A DNA stretch of 64,000 bases from Mesorhabditis belari (GCA_958450365.1 CAUEEP010000728.1:434001-498000), one strand, 5' to 3'; positions 14,352 through 27,445 are shown, numbered from the stretch's first letter. Made by a program: numbers and translations. Notes: a model not told the origin generated them from the letters alone.

Positions 14352-14795
14352 CTGAGATAAGAAAAGCTTGTGGGACAAAGAAGTCCAGTGTTCTTCTGAA
14401 ATTCTGAAAAAGTTAAAGCATTAAATAAAATTTGTCTTAATCACAAATTTTCCCTATTTTAAGTACTTGCCCGTACTTTCAAAAACGCGTCTTTAGTATA
14501 TTATTCCAGGTTAGGCTAGTAGATCAGACTCATCTATTTCCCTAATATTTCCCGGCGAGCCGAGTTGATGACTATTTTACGGTTTCCAAGTTTTCCCAGA
14601 AGCTCAACACTCAAATCCCCCACTAGATCTCATCGTCAGCTACATTTTCCGGTGCATTCCTTAATAGTGCACTCTGCCGAGTTGGTGACTATTTTACGGT
14701 TTCCAAGTTTTCCCAGAAGAACACGTGGATTTTCGTGCTTGACCCTAATTTGATTTTTGATTCTATTCGGTTGAAATTTTAAATAATTTTTTAGG

Positions 14796-14840
14796 AGGCT
14801 GGGACAAAAGCGACGTTCTTTTTGCGCACTGACCAAAAGC
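14796..14840. repeat. Fragment of the foldback family E
   Basis: Contains gggacaaaagcgac and tttttgcgcact, degenerate forms of the ends of the element at 63228-63702. Confidence 0.45.
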
Positions 14841-15219
14841 GCACTTTTTTCGAAGGAGAAATTAGCGAGTAAATTCAATATCTTTACATTGGAAGGGAAT
14901 TTCCCCACCAAATCAGTTAAACGGCTGAGTATCTTTAAAAAGTGTCGTTTATAATGCAGGGCTCATCATTTTTGCGTCATTTTTTTTGCAATAATTTTTG
15001 CTAAAAGTACGGTAATTTTTTCCCAAGTGTGCGTTTTAAAAAACGCATTACTCGTGAGGAACTATACATTTCGAGTGTCCCCCCCTTTTCCCCCTTTTCC
15101 CCCAATGTGTCCCCTTTTTCTCTTTTTCTTTTTAGTGTCCCCCCAAATTTTCCCGTTTAAGATGTCCCTCTGAGTTCGATGCATTTGCCGACCATTGAGT
15201 TTAAAGTTAAAGCACTTTG

Positions 15220-15386
15220 GGGGGGAAAAAGGTGGGGGTTGAGGAAAAAAAGGGGGGAGGACAGGGGGGGGACCTTGAGGGGGACAGGGGGGGGGGGACC
15301 TGGGGGAAAGGCGGCGGGGGGGGGGGCGGGGGGGGGCCGGGGGGGGGGGGGGGGGGGCGAGGGGGGGGGGGGGGGGGGGGGGGGGA
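15220..15386. repeat. Poly-G rich tract
   Basis: Over 150 bases dominated by G runs, interrupted by short A/C changes. The long Gly or Pro open frames here are products of composition and not genes. The tract could form G-quadruplexes and may be unreliable in assembly. Confidence 0.8.
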
Positions 15387-15861
15387 AGAGGCCGTTGGCG
15401 ATATCTGGAAAAAAAAAGTCAGTTCAAAAATCAGTGATTTCGATTCATTAGAATATCCCGTTAACAATTCTCATCGTCGCTCCACCATACGCGATGGCGC
15501 AGATTTTCATCGCCATAGTGGGTATTTTTGGAAGAATTAGACAATTTTGCTGTGTAACTTTCAAATTATGATAGCTAAAAAGTGAATTAAACTTTTTCAG
15601 CTTCACCATGTCCTTCGTTGGTACAATAAACGAGTGATTCGTCAAATCTCGAAGAATCCATTTAAAGGGACGCACCGCGCAACCCATCAATTGGGGGGGG
15701 AGTCGGGGAGGGGAATGACAATATAAGACAAGCAAAACAAGCAAAAGCCAAGACAAGAAGAAAAAAAAAGACAAGAAAAAAGCAAAGACAAGCAAAAGAA
15801 AAGACAAGCAAAAACTGAGCAACTTTATAAAAGCAACTCTTCATCTTTCAAATTTCAAATA

Positions 15862-16120
15862 TTAGGGTGGTGCAAAAGAAACTGCCGATTTGACGGTAAA
15901 TTAAAAGAAAAAGATGGCGTTCGATGGTGACATGATGACAATGGAATATTTTCGCAAGATCTCGAGCAGATTGGCATGGATCGGCCTGAATAACGTCCCT
16001 CAGCTTGGCTTCGTTCACGACCTCTAGCCTCGAACCGTGCTCGTAATCTTCCAAAGTCTCGTCTCCCCCTCGGAATCGTTGAAACCAAGTCTGACACTGA
16101 CATCTGATAATCTGATATTA
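15862..16120 (-). pseudogene. Mariner transposase N-terminal relic
   Basis: The right terminus reads ttagggtggtgcaaaagaaa. On the minus strand the helix-turn-helix part of a mariner transposase is readable: WFQRFRGGDETLEDYE, then VNEAKLRDVIQADPCQSARD. The frame dissolves beyond it and no catalytic domain is present. Confidence 0.75.
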
Positions 16121-17158
16121 GCTGTAGAGTTTTTCATTTGACATTCTTTCTGTGCATCTTTCTGTTTTCATTCTAAAACACGCGCCATCTAATGACCGCT
16201 TGATTCAAATTGAGCTTGTATGGATTAGCAATTTGCATAGTTGACACAGGCCACAGGAGATGCCTCAAAGACATGAGACCGTACGGGTTTTGTCCCAAAG
16301 TCAATAAACCAAAAAATCCAATGACTTCTGGTTGACCTAGCTCATTCGACAAAACTGGCAGAACTTCCTTTCAAGATGGAAAAAGGGACTCATCCACTCC
16401 AAAAAGCCTCAAAAAGTCTGGCCCCAAAAATTAGGTTTTAAACATTTTAAACATTCTACCATTCAAAAGTTTGCAAAAAAATCCGCTAGGTGCGAAAACT
16501 TTTCACCCAATTACCCCATTTCTCTTTAAATCCTAATAAATTGGAAAGACCAAAGGTTTCACAAAGATGGAAAAAGGGACTCATCCACCTCAATCTCTCC
16601 CCAAAAATCTGTCAGCTGTTGCCTGATCTTTTCTCCATTTTCCCTCTCTTTCCTCCATAAATACCACCAGAAAATTGTCCGATCTCGTCGAGATTTCTTT
16701 TTCTTTCATTTTTTTTTGTCTTCTCTATGAATGATTTGAGAGAGAAAAACGATTAAAATGGGTCTGCTCATTTGTCTCAAATAACCTCAAATGTGTCGCC
16801 TTTAAGTAGCTTTGGTAGAGTTCAAATTGCCGGTCTTTTTGGGGTTTTTTTTTTTTGATCAAAAATTTGATACTCTAATTCTATATTATTTATTTGATAC
16901 TCTAATTCTATCAAAAATTTGATACTCTATTTTGCTTTTCTCGATGTTTCACTGATATTTTGGATAAACATTGGATATTTTGATAAACTCAAAGGGGATA
17001 AATTTAGAGTATCAGCTTTTTTTCTTTTCTCTATTGAAAAGATTTCCGTTTTGTGGTCAGTGTTTGCAAGGTAGTAGGACGGCTACAAAAAGGAGAAAGA
17101 TCGTTGTGCAAACGGGTAAAAACGTTTGAGAGTGAAGGGAAAAGGTAAAAGAAGAAAA

Positions 17159-17231
17159 AAGAAGAAGAGGAAGAAGAAGAAGATGAAGAAGAAGAAGAAG
17201 AGGAAGAAGAAGAAAAAGAAGAAGAAGAAGA
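17159..17231. repeat. AAG trinucleotide microsatellite
   Basis: About 70 bp of gaa/aag repeats with occasional agg and atg changes. The poly-Ser frame on the minus strand is an artefact of this repeat. Confidence 0.9.
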
Positions 17232-17474
17232 ATTCTTTGCTGAAAGCCAGTGAAATCTGATCACTTTTCCCTCCTTTTTACTTGTCTCTTTCAATCGCAC
17301 ATCCGTCTGGTGACCATTTACATAAAAACACGGCCCAACAATTTTTTCTCTATTCTATTTTTAGTTGAATTTGTTGATAATTGTATAAGATATTGAAACT
17401 GAAGAAAGGAATTTACTTTCAATAATATAATCTATCTTTTGCTATGCTTTCACTTGTTGTTTTACCGCTTGATG

Positions 17475-17743
17475 TAAATAAATACTGTAATAGTACCCCA
17501 ACCCCCTCGTAAAGTCGCGTAGTCGCAAAAGTTTTTTAGTATTTCATTTTTTTTCAAAGCGCCCGTACTTTCAAAAATGCGTCTTTGGTATCAAAAAATA
17601 GCTGAAATTCAGGGCTATTTTTTTGATACCTAAGCCCGCATTGTAGCATAAACCAGTGTCGAGAAAAACTCGTTCAAAGCTAGACTACGCAACACTCCGC
17701 ACCGTCATTATTGGGGGTGGGGTACTATTACAGTATTTACGGT
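17475..17743. mobile_element. MITE family A copy 5
   Basis: Ends aaatactgtaatagtacccc and ggggtactattacagtattt then acggt. Together with about 105 bp of left flank it is the inverted counterpart of 7241-7605, and with its right flank it mirrors 22014-22478. Confidence 0.85.
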
Positions 17744-17839
17744 AATCTAAAAGTTCTCAAAGATAATTGACCAGAATTCTTCTTCATCAACGTATCCACT
17801 TCTTGGCACTGTCCAATTCTCATCACCAAGCGTCGAATA

Positions 17840-17942
17840 ATTGTAGCATAAACCAGTGTCGAGAGAAACTCGTTCAAAGCTAGACTACGCAACACTCCGC
17901 ACCGTCATTATGAGCATGGGGTACTATTACAATATTTACGGT
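17840..17942. mobile_element. MITE family A half copy
   Basis: Only the right half of the family is present, from attgtagcataaaccagtg to acggt. It is joined to the copy at 17475-17743 by a roughly 95-bp linker that recurs inverted at 22125-22208. Confidence 0.8.
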
Positions 17943-18644
17943 AGGTTTTGTTAAGGTCAAGTGCTTTCTTCTCAAAGCTCAATTTCAAGAAAATTTGAAC
18001 TTTAACACTTCTTGTCTTATTTTAGAGCTTAAAAGTTTAATTTCTCTTTGATGTCAAAGGATTACAATAATAATTGAGTTATTGTAACTTTTAGTCAATT
18101 GTAATTTACCATTACATAAACAGTTAAAGTTATAATAAGATTTGAAAATTTTCTCTCTTTTGTACAAATTGCAAACTTGTCTAGTTTAAGGAAAAGAGAC
18201 AAAGCTTTGTCAAAACTTTGATCCATTATAAAAGTTCTTGAATCAAAAGATTTCAATCCTTTAGTTCACCTCAAATCTGTATTCATTGGTTTGTAAAACA
18301 ACATATAAAAAGTGAAAGTTTATCCTGTATTTGTCAGTGAGTCAATCACTCATCCCACCGCATTTCCCCTTTTCTACTCTTTTTTAGATGAATGTTTGTG
18401 GACTCTCATGTTTTCTCTTCCTTTTTTTTTTTCCTCTTTTCAATCTTATGACTTGTCCACTGTAAAGAGCTCCCTTTTCTAACGCCATCAATATTTTTCT
18501 AAGCTTTCTTTCTTTTGCTAACACTTTTGGATCATCACTTGAAATTTTGTGTGCGAAATCTTTAGACTTTCAACTTTAATAGGAAATTCTGAATTGCTCC
18601 AGAATATTTAAATACTTTTGCTTGAATCTCTATCGAAAATTGGC

Positions 18645-19052
18645 TCTTGCTTAGTTTCCAGGTATTTTGAACGGATCGCCATGCTTTGAAAGCCTAGAAC
18701 TTTGTCCAGAAATAATATTTTTGCTAGCTTTTTATATCATTGTACAGAGAACATTTCAGGCTTTCAAATGATACCAAATAGAGCTTGACTAGATTTTTCA
18801 TTGCCTTGCAAACCAGGCGAGACGACATCCAAGTCGGATAGGCCTCATTTGTTCCGAGTTGGCTCTGATTTTCTTGGACTGGATTAACCAATCAAACTCT
18901 ATTTGGTATCATTTAAAAGCCTGAAATTTTCTCTGTACAATGATATAAAAATTTAACGAAAGTATTATTGCTAGACAAAATTATAGGCTTTCAAAGCATG
19001 GTGACCCGTTCAAAGTACCCCGATTCTTTCAAAATACCGGGAAACTACGCAA
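18645..19052. repeat. Foldback element with about 130-bp arms
   Basis: The left arm (18645-18790) contains ttgcttagtttcc, atcattgtacagagaa and gataccaaatagag. The right arm (18895-19052) has the inverse complement of the same blocks in reverse order. About 100 bp of unique sequence separates them. Confidence 0.75.
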
Positions 19053-20611
19053 GAGCTCAAAAATTTTATTCAGCTCAATTTTCAACGTTGTTTGATGTTT
19101 CATAAAAACGATTTTTGACGTTTTCTTCTCAATCTTCTCAATAATTGGCTCAATTTTCTTACTGTTTCCATTTTGAAGAGGAATTCAAAGAAAACACAGA
19201 ATTTTCTTTGATCTGAGCAAAAAAAAAGGATACTTTTTGTTGCTCAGATCAAAGAAAAAAAAGGATACTTTTTTCATGTCGCTCACAGCTTATCATCTGA
19301 ACGTTTCTCCAGAATTATTTCAACAAAAAAATTTTTACGATTTCCTTTGAGTGGGCGGGTGGTTTGTTCTGATTAGACGATTCCAGAAGGAATTTATTTT
19401 TAGAGTTTCTTTCTTCAACGCTTTCTTTTTACCTATTTCAGTTCTTTTTTGGATTATATTATACAGAAAGATTGTTATTTTCAAGCCAATTTTCTCCCAT
19501 CAGAACATTGGCCACCGGAAATGAGCTAGCGCTGTGGAAACGTTGTATTTTCACACAAAAATCTCGTTCTCTAGTTTATAGACTTCTAGAAAAGTGTTTC
19601 AAAACTTTCTTTCTTCAAGTGATGAATAATTTTGCTATCCATGGTGATCATTTCCCCTTGTAGCCCATTTGGCCGTTCATTCTTTAAGTGATCTTTGCTG
19701 ATTCTTTGCTTTTGTAATGATTTTTCTTCTTTACCCTTAAGTGATTTTTCCCCAATCATTTCTGTAATTAAGCAATAGTGCTTATTGTTTTTTTTAAACT
19801 ATTCCATCTACTTCCATAGAATTTCACTTCCACCAACGTCCATAGACTTTGCTTTCCCTCACTTGTAACTCAAATCTTAACTCGTTCTCATTCATGAAAA
19901 AAACCTTTTTCTCACACTTTAAAAAGGGAAAAATACGAGTCTTTTTATTGAAAGGAGATGTTTTTTTTCCCCGTAAATCTCTTCTTTTTTTTTTAAACAA
20001 AGCCCGGATTTCCTCGTGAATTTTTCACAATTCTCAACAATGGCCGACGGGGTGCCAAGATGGGACGGCTTTCTTTCGGCTTTCTCTCCTTTTTTCTCTC
20101 TTTTAAAAGAAATCTTCCTAATGGACGTCTTATTTGAGAAGATGGAGATGAAGAATTACGTGGTGTTTCTTTGTTGTTTCAGAAAACAAATATCGAAAAA
20201 AAGAATGGATATTGGCTGCTATTATTTTTGCTGAATAACAAGGAAGTAATGGCTGAGCGAGGGTATCTTTTAGTTTTGCGAGTTTAGCGAGGGTATCATA
20301 TTTGGATCAATTCAATCTAGTGAAACTTTTTCGATTTTCTTCTCAAACAATGCCTTTTTCTAATGCGTGTTTCTAATGTTCTAAAATGTGTGAACTTTCG
20401 AAAACTATCGTAATCAAGCTTTGTATCCTTTTTGAACCTTTGAATCAGTCGAAAAATATCTAAATTTAAGTAAGATTACGATTTTCTATTGATCAAGATT
20501 ACGGGATTCGAGAAAGTTGTATGGCAAAAGGAATACCGTAATCAAATATTGTATTGTTATCAAAAAAATTGGATATAAAAGTTGATAGGTTTTAGAAAAG
20601 GCGAGTGAAAC

Positions 20612-20771
20612 GCTGGTGATCGTTACTGGTGATCGTTACTGGTGATCGTTACTGGTGATCGTTACTGGTGATTGTTACTGGTGATCGTTACTGGTCATCG
20701 TTACTGGTCATCGTTACTGGTCATCGTTACTGGTGATTGTTACTGGTGATCGTTACTGGTGATCGTTACTC
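20612..20771. repeat. 13-bp minisatellite
   Basis: About 12 tandem copies of ctggtgatcgtta, with variants in which gat becomes cat or cgt becomes tgt. Confidence 0.9.
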
Positions 20772-21171
20772 GATATTTGTTAAGAAATTGTTACGAAAAC
20801 AAGGAGTAGAACAAATTTTTCCCTCTTGTCGATCAAAAAACAACGTGTTCACGTGGCTTTTTTCATTTTTGTTGAACAATTTTTTTTGTTCCTTTGCATT
20901 TGAAGGCTTTTGAAGGGCCGAGCTGTTCATTCACACTCCAATGATCAAATGTGTGTAGGCTTTGCGGGAAATTCCCGCGAAACATTTTACAAATCTAGAG
21001 CTTGAACTAGAACTTGTAAATCCTTTTTTAAAAGTTTTTTCTGAAAGCTTTTTGAAAGTTTTTTGAAAGCTTTTTGAAAAATCACTTATTGCTCATTGTG
21101 ACAAATGTCAAATGTCCTCCTTTGACGGGTTTATGTCACTTTTTACTTCTTTTACTAAAGAAACAAAAAAA

Positions 21172-21313
21172 AGCTGAAATTCAGGGCTATTTTTTGATGC
21201 CTAAGCGAGCATTGTAGCATAAACCAGTGTCGAGAAAAACTCGTTCAAAGCTAGACTACGCAACGCTCCGCACCGTCATTATGGGGCTGGGGTACTATTA
21301 CAGTATTTACGGT
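21172..21313. mobile_element. MITE family A partial copy
   Basis: Starts internally at agctgaaattcagggctatt and runs to an intact right end with acggt. Confidence 0.8.
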
Positions 21314-21837
21314 AGGTATTGGCATCGAATAGATGGATCTTACTATGATAGAATTGCATTTATCTGCTAGAGTAAACGCAGAAGCAAGACGAATAGAAAA
21401 CTCGTTCATAGACCCGATAAAAGCTTTCTTTTATTCCGTTTCTCAATCGAAATCCAGTTTATTTACACATAAAATTCTTCTGAAGTTCAAAAATTTTCCC
21501 GTACATTTTTCATCCCTCCATATGCACTCAGCTGTTTAAATAAGCAAAAAATTGACTGCAGAGGAATTCTCTAGTTTTGTCAATAAGCCATTAGATTTCA
21601 TTTCATTCTCTTTTTAATGTTTTGCTTGTTTTGACTAGTCTTTTTTTGTTTTACGTGCAACAGAAAGGGTATGTTTACATATTTTTTTTTAGCTCTAAGT
21701 CGATTTAGAGTTACAAGTCCTCTTAAAGAGTTTATCTAAAGTGGTTAGGGTTTAAAAGAAGTGTTTAACTTGTAGTAGAGTTGTGGGAGCGTTGGAAAAA
21801 GAAAAGAATGTTGAAGAGGATAAGGAAAAGGGAATGT

Positions 21838-21862
21838 AAAGAGAGAGAGAGAGAGAGAGAGA
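21838..21862. repeat. GA microsatellite
   Basis: An uninterrupted ga dinucleotide run of about 24 bp. Confidence 0.9.
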
Positions 21863-22013
21863 AAACGTTAAAAGTTGGGGGTAATTGCTAACGAGCGAAT
21901 AGCCCAGATGTAAGCATGGAAAGAAAGAAAAAAGAATGAGGGAAGGGGAAACTTTTTCGTCTCTTTACCATGACCAATTCTTTCTCCTTATCAAATCATC
22001 CACTAGCTTAATT

Positions 22014-22124
22014 ATCGTAAATACTGTAATAGTACCGCACCCCCAAAATGACGGTGTGAAGTGTTGCGTAGTCTAGCTTTGAACGAGTTTTTCTCGACAC
22101 TAGTTTATGCTACAATGCGCGCTT
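22014..22124. mobile_element. MITE family A half copy
   Basis: Left half only, beginning atcgtaaatactgtaatag. It is the inverted counterpart of the half copy at 17840-17942. Confidence 0.8.
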
Positions 22125-22208
22125 GGTGATGAGAATTGGACAGTGCCAAGAAGTGGATACGTTGATGAAGAAGGATTCTGGTCAATTATCTTTGAGAACT
22201 TTTAGATT

Positions 22209-22478
22209 ACCGTAAATACTGTAATAGTACCCCAAGCCCATAATGACGGTGCGGAGTGTTGCGTAGTCTAGCTTTGAACGAGTTTTTCTCGACACTGGTT
22301 GATGCTACAATGCGCGCTTAAATATCAAAAAAATAGCCCTGAATTTCAGCTATTCTTTGATACCAAAGACGCATTTTTTGAAAGTACGGGCGCTTTGAAA
22401 AAAATTAAATAAAAAACATTTGCGACTACGAGACTGTACGAGGATATGGGGTTGGGGTACTATTATAGTATTTACGGT
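22209..22478. mobile_element. MITE family A copy 6
   Basis: Full element from accgtaaatactgtaata to the inverse terminus ending acggt. The linker that precedes it (22125-22208) has a short peptide-like frame ending in a stop. Confidence 0.85.
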
Positions 22479-22861
22479 AAGTATTCTTTGTCATTCCTTT
22501 ATTTAGTTTTTTCCTGTTTAAAATTCCCCAAATGTACTTCGGGGTAAGTTCTTTTGTTGTACTTTATGTGCCAACTTTATAAAATCCCTTCTAGTGCATT
22601 GAATTTAGTACTTTTCGAGTACAAAGTACAGCTCGTTGTGTTTCATTTTGTACTTTATGCTTAAAGAATTGATATTGCATCTTTTTTTTTGTCTCAATGA
22701 TCATTTCCTTTTTAAGCCGAAACTTTTGCTTTACCAGAAGATTTGTTTTCGCAAAAATTTTCTAATAAAAGTACACCAATAATCGCTAGAAAGATTTAAA
22801 AAAAGATTTTAATTACTTTTATTATTAGTATTTTGGGATTTAAAAAGAACTAAGAATATAA

Positions 22862-23381
22862 TAGGTTGATGCATAAGTGTTTTTGTTCCTTTTCGTCTGC
22901 CGTTTCAAGCCAACAAATGCACGAATTAAACTACGGTTGATTTCATTAGAAAAAGCAATTATTTTTCTGCAAAATAACATTAAAACGGGTTTAAAAATAT
23001 TGAATGCCTGGATTTTCTTGAGAGTATGAAGTCGGGTAGTCAAAAAGGGCTAACTCGATGATGCGGTTTAGACACCTTAGCTAAAGAAAACCTATCTTCG
23101 TGTCAATAGATAAAAGATAGAGAAAAAAAACGTTTGATATTTCGCCAAAATTTCAGAGAAATTCATTCAGCCAATTTTTCCGTAGAGTTTTTTATAGATT
23201 TTTACGAAAAAGGCGTTTTTCACTCTCGAATTTGCTTGAAAGTGAACCGAAATTCATTTAAAAAGATGCAAATTGAACAAAAAAACACTTTTTTTATACA
23301 GCAAACTATAGATTAATTGGTGAATTTGTTACTTTTTAACAGAAGTACGAAAAAAACGAAAAGACTTATGCATCAACCTAA
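22862..23381. mobile_element. Mariner-type MITE, about 520 bp (copy 2)
   Basis: Near-identical to 5388-5904, with the same taggttgatgcataag ends. Its right end abuts tatatgctttattcagttga, the TA tail of the retrotransposon-like repeat, so the MITE appears to have inserted in that tail. Confidence 0.8.
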
Positions 23382-23383
23382 TA

Positions 23384-23520
23384 TATGCTTTATTCAGTTG
23401 AATGGCGACAAATCAAAATCACAATAATTACCCGGGACACCACTCAAAACACACCCAAAAGATAAATAGATACCTCAAGAAAGAATCACAGAGCAGTCAA
23501 ATCAATTGCCGAATCTCACA
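23384..23520 (-). mobile_element. Second copy of the retrotransposon-tail-like repeat
   Basis: Matches 3421-3550 with few substitutions (atgctttattcagttgaat through gtcaattgccgaa-type sequence). Only the part nearest the TA tail is retained. Confidence 0.7.
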
Positions 23521-26322
23521 AAGTTTCCCAATTTGATAGATTCTCACTAAGAATCTGACAAACTTTCCCAAAAACCTTTGCCTTGTCCGAATAACAAGCG
23601 TAAATCAAATTCCCCCAAATTCACTCCAACCCAAGGGCTAAACTTTAAAAAATCTTTTATTTACACTTCTTTTTTTCACTTTTGATTATCAAAAATTCAC
23701 TAGAGAGTAGGAAAAAAATGAATTTTTTATTCGAAAACGAAAAATAACTCCCCCTTTTTTTGTGCATTTCCTTGTTTTTGATTTTTCATCAAAAAATTAT
23801 TGATTATTAAAATCTTGATTCATTTAAAGTTTTCATTTTTGAGTAATTCTTTAAAACGTTCTAGAGAAAATATCGGTTGATAGCCTCACAAACTTTCCCA
23901 ATTTGTCATCTAGATCTAAAGTAGTACTAAAGTTAAGTATTTATCTTTTTGCTAATCTTTCAAAACCCCAAGGTATTGTCATCAAGAAATTGTCCAACAA
24001 AAAAAAACAAAAAAACAAAAAGGAAGGCCAGGAAGCCAGGAAGGCCTACTCGAGAAAGGAAAAAGAGAAAAGAATCACCGGATGCTTTCACTCTAAAAAT
24101 ATCTCAATACTTATTTTTGGGATGTTTTGATAAAGGGGAAAAGGGAGGATCTCCATAAATGGCTCCAGAATTCTGAGCACTCTTTTTGAGTACTCTTTTT
24201 TGGGAAAAGAAAAGACGATGACTGCCATTTATTTTTCCCTTTATTTAGACTCTCTTTGTTAATGAAAAAAAAGGCTTTATGTTTGGAATCTATTTACGCA
24301 AAAATTTATATCAGATTCTGAGATGATGACGTTGTTTCTCTGGAAATCATTCGTTTCCAGGAAAACATTTTCTAACTACTTGTTGTCCAACGTCCAACGT
24401 CCAACGTCCAACTAGTCCAACGACTTGTTGATTAAAGTTGGAAAGGATTTGCTAGTGAAATTTCACTAATTTTGCACCAAGTTGCTGAATATTTTTTTAA
24501 TAATAACCCATCTAGAAGTTCTTTCTTATTTCCAGTTGTTGATCTTGCCAAGCATTATTGATTTCTCTAGCCTCGATCAACGGGATTCCCTTTTCATTGA
24601 AAACCCCTAATGAAATGAACGAAAAGTTCTTTTAATGTACTCATTTTTTTATGGATTTTAACCTTAAAATTCTCTTGTTCTTATATCCTAAAGGTGATTT
24701 TACTGTTAAAAATCGAAACAAACTCTCATTCTTTTATTTAAAGCAGACAACGGTTAGTATCTTGAGTCGAGATGACCAGTTCAAGAAAGGCAAGACCAAA
24801 ACCAGGTTTAGACCTGGTTTCTGGGCCTCTTGTGGGCCAAGTCTGTAGCAAGTCCGGAAAAATTCCACTTGGAACAATCCCGATTGTGAGCAAGGCTTTG
24901 AAAGTGGGCCAGAAGGTTGCTGCTTGCTTTTTGAAGCAAATAGGCATTCATTTATGATTCGATTCGAGAGACAAGCTCATCTATAGATTTTCAAGTTCAA
25001 GCCACTTCCCGTGAGTCGGTCAGCTACTTAGTTAAACCGTCTACAACTACATCTATATAAAAGGCGCTAGTATAGATGTTGGTATTACATTGGTATTGCT
25101 TATGAGTCTTTTTTTGTCAATAAATATTTTTTTTGGACTTAAAACGATTGAAAACCACGGTTTCTAATCCATTTAATAGGATAAATGAAGAAAATGGAGT
25201 AGCTTTAGCAGAAAGGATTTCTTTCAGCCTTTTATAGAGTTAGGTCTAAAGTCGGAGATCTGTGAGGAGACCCTCTTCTTCAGATCTGCGAATCTCCACC
25301 GAAAAATGTGAGGAGATGAAAGAAAAAAAGGGATGAAAATGGGGACTTTTCTTTTTTTTTTATTTTATAGGGGACCCCTGTGCCCCCTGGGCGGTCTAAT
25401 GAGATCCCCGAGCCTAGGCCCTTAGGGGGAAAGCTTCCCTCCTTTGCCCCTTTTTCTCATCCATCCTTTCCCCCTTTCACCCCATAAACTTGGTTATTTG
25501 TTTTTTATTGATGAAGCTTTCACCGGGTCCATCATCAAAACGTAATATTTCTCTTCCTGAAGGAACATTTGAGTGATGATGTGAAATGATTCGATTTTGA
25601 CGGCTTGAGACTTTTGAGTGCTAGATGTTAACGGGTTTCTTATGTTTTTCCTTGCTCAAGATCTATTCGAGGACTCAAAAATCTATTCTACTGTTATATT
25701 AAGAAGAGCACATTTAATGCTTGGCCAATGGCTTCCAGTGCTTTGAATTTGAAAGCTGTTCTCGAGCTTCAATTTCTGTACCAATGCTCTTGTTTAAGCT
25801 CCCCGTTCAAGTCTTGGTTTCTCATTTGATTCACCTTTTTGTATCTCTAATTGTATCTCTAATTTTTGTATCTGTCTCCTTTCCTCTCTTTTCCATTTTC
25901 TCGATTATTCACGCGGGTTTTTTCCTCTTTTTCTCACTCCTTTCCCCTTCTGAGATCCGTTGATCCACAGCAAAAAAAAAAGAAGAAACGAGGAAATTAA
26001 AGGAAACAAGAAATATCCGCTCACACATTGAAGGAGAGATGTCTTTTCTTTTTGAATACTTGTTGAATAGATATTTTAGTCGATTTTTCTGGGCAGACTT
26101 GGAAGATCAAGCTGATCGAAAACCAGACTATTTGACTATATAAATTGTGATTCAACTTATTGCTTTCTCATTCTTCACCAGATTCGCTTAAAAGGGTTCT
26201 ATTCTCAATTTCCGATTAACACAAAGATACTCAATGAACAGAGGTTAGAGTAAGGTATAAATCTGAATTCTGACTTCTGACTGGAATATCTTTGTCTTTG
26301 TCTTCACTCAAACCAAACTACA

Positions 26323-26556
26323 ACTCATTTACTCCTTTACTTTACTCCTTTACTTTACTCCTTTACTTTACTCCTTTACTTTACTTCTTTAATTTACTCC
26401 TTTACTCTACTCCTTTACTTTACTCCTTTACTTTACTCCTTTACTTTACTCCTTTACTCTACTCCTTTACTCTACTCCTTTACTCTACTCCTTTACTCTA
26501 CTCCTTTACTTTACTCCTTTACTCTACTCCTTTACTTTACTCCTTTACTTTACTCC
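26323..26556. repeat. 13-bp minisatellite (actcctttacttt)
   Basis: About 18 tandem copies. The repetitive Leu/Tyr/Thr/Pro open frame over it follows from the repeat and has no gene support. Confidence 0.9.
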
Positions 26557-27327
26557 AAAAAATTCCAAAACTTTACAACCTTTTTGGTTAAATCAAAAAT
26601 ATAATTCTCTCTAAAGCTTTGCAACTCATCGAGACTCTCTTTGACTTTCCCATCGACGTCCACAAATTATTATTCATCTCATTACTGAGCCTCGATCAAT
26701 CAACGAATGAGTGAAAGAAAAGAAAGAAAAGAAAGATCTCACTCAATTTATGCTATTCACTCAAAGCAATCAAAAGCAAAAAGTCTTTCATAGAAAGAAA
26801 TGTTAGATGTTTAAAATGTTTGTTATTTTCAGAATATATCAAATTCGATGAGTCATTAACTAATGTTTAAACAAAATAGAACTCTTTTGCAGATGTTTTT
26901 TTTTTTATTTTAAAGGTTTGCAGAAATTCTTTCACATATTTTTCTGAAAGCTAGAAGATTTTCAGTGCTTTTCTTTCTTTCTTTCTTTCTTTTCGTATCT
27001 TCTTTCTTTGAAGGTGAAAGTGTCGTGTTTCCTAAACAGCTTCTCCTACATTTTCCTCGTTTTTTTCTCCCCATTCTACTGAAATTCCATGAAAAATTTC
27101 TTATTTTCTTTTGAAAAAACGCTTTCAAATGTGCGTTCTCGATTTCTGAACAGAAAAACGTTTTGTGGTTATTTTAAGCGCTTGATCATCGGTGTTTTCT
27201 TTTGTTTTTTTAAAAAGCTGAAAGATTTGCTTTTAGTTTGACAGTTTTTTTGAATTTAAACTCATATAAATTAGTATAGGATTGTTGAAAATAAGCTAAA
27301 GACTTATAAGCTGACAGCTGGCCTGTT

Positions 27328-27445
27328 CTTAAGGCCTTCCGACAGACTTTAAGGCCTTAAGACAGACCTTAAGGCCTTCAGACAGACTTTAAGGCCTTCA
27401 GACAGATCTTAAAGCCTTAAGACAGATCTTAAAGCCTTAAGACAG
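27328..27445. repeat. About 20-bp tandem repeat
   Basis: Five to six copies of ttaaggccttcagacagact with ga/tt variants. Confidence 0.85.

Noticed and set aside
15179..15540. Long Gly-rich and Pro-rich open frames
   Set aside because: They follow from the poly-G tract on both strands and have no splice or domain support.
17031..17300. Poly-Ser protein on the minus strand
   Set aside because: Product of the AAG microsatellite.
20612..20771. CRISPR-like array
   Set aside because: Units are 13 bp and directly adjacent with no spacers; it is a minisatellite in a eukaryotic genome.
26292..26591. 99-codon Leu/Tyr/Thr/Pro repeat frame
   Set aside because: It is a direct translation of a 13-bp minisatellite with no stop by chance.
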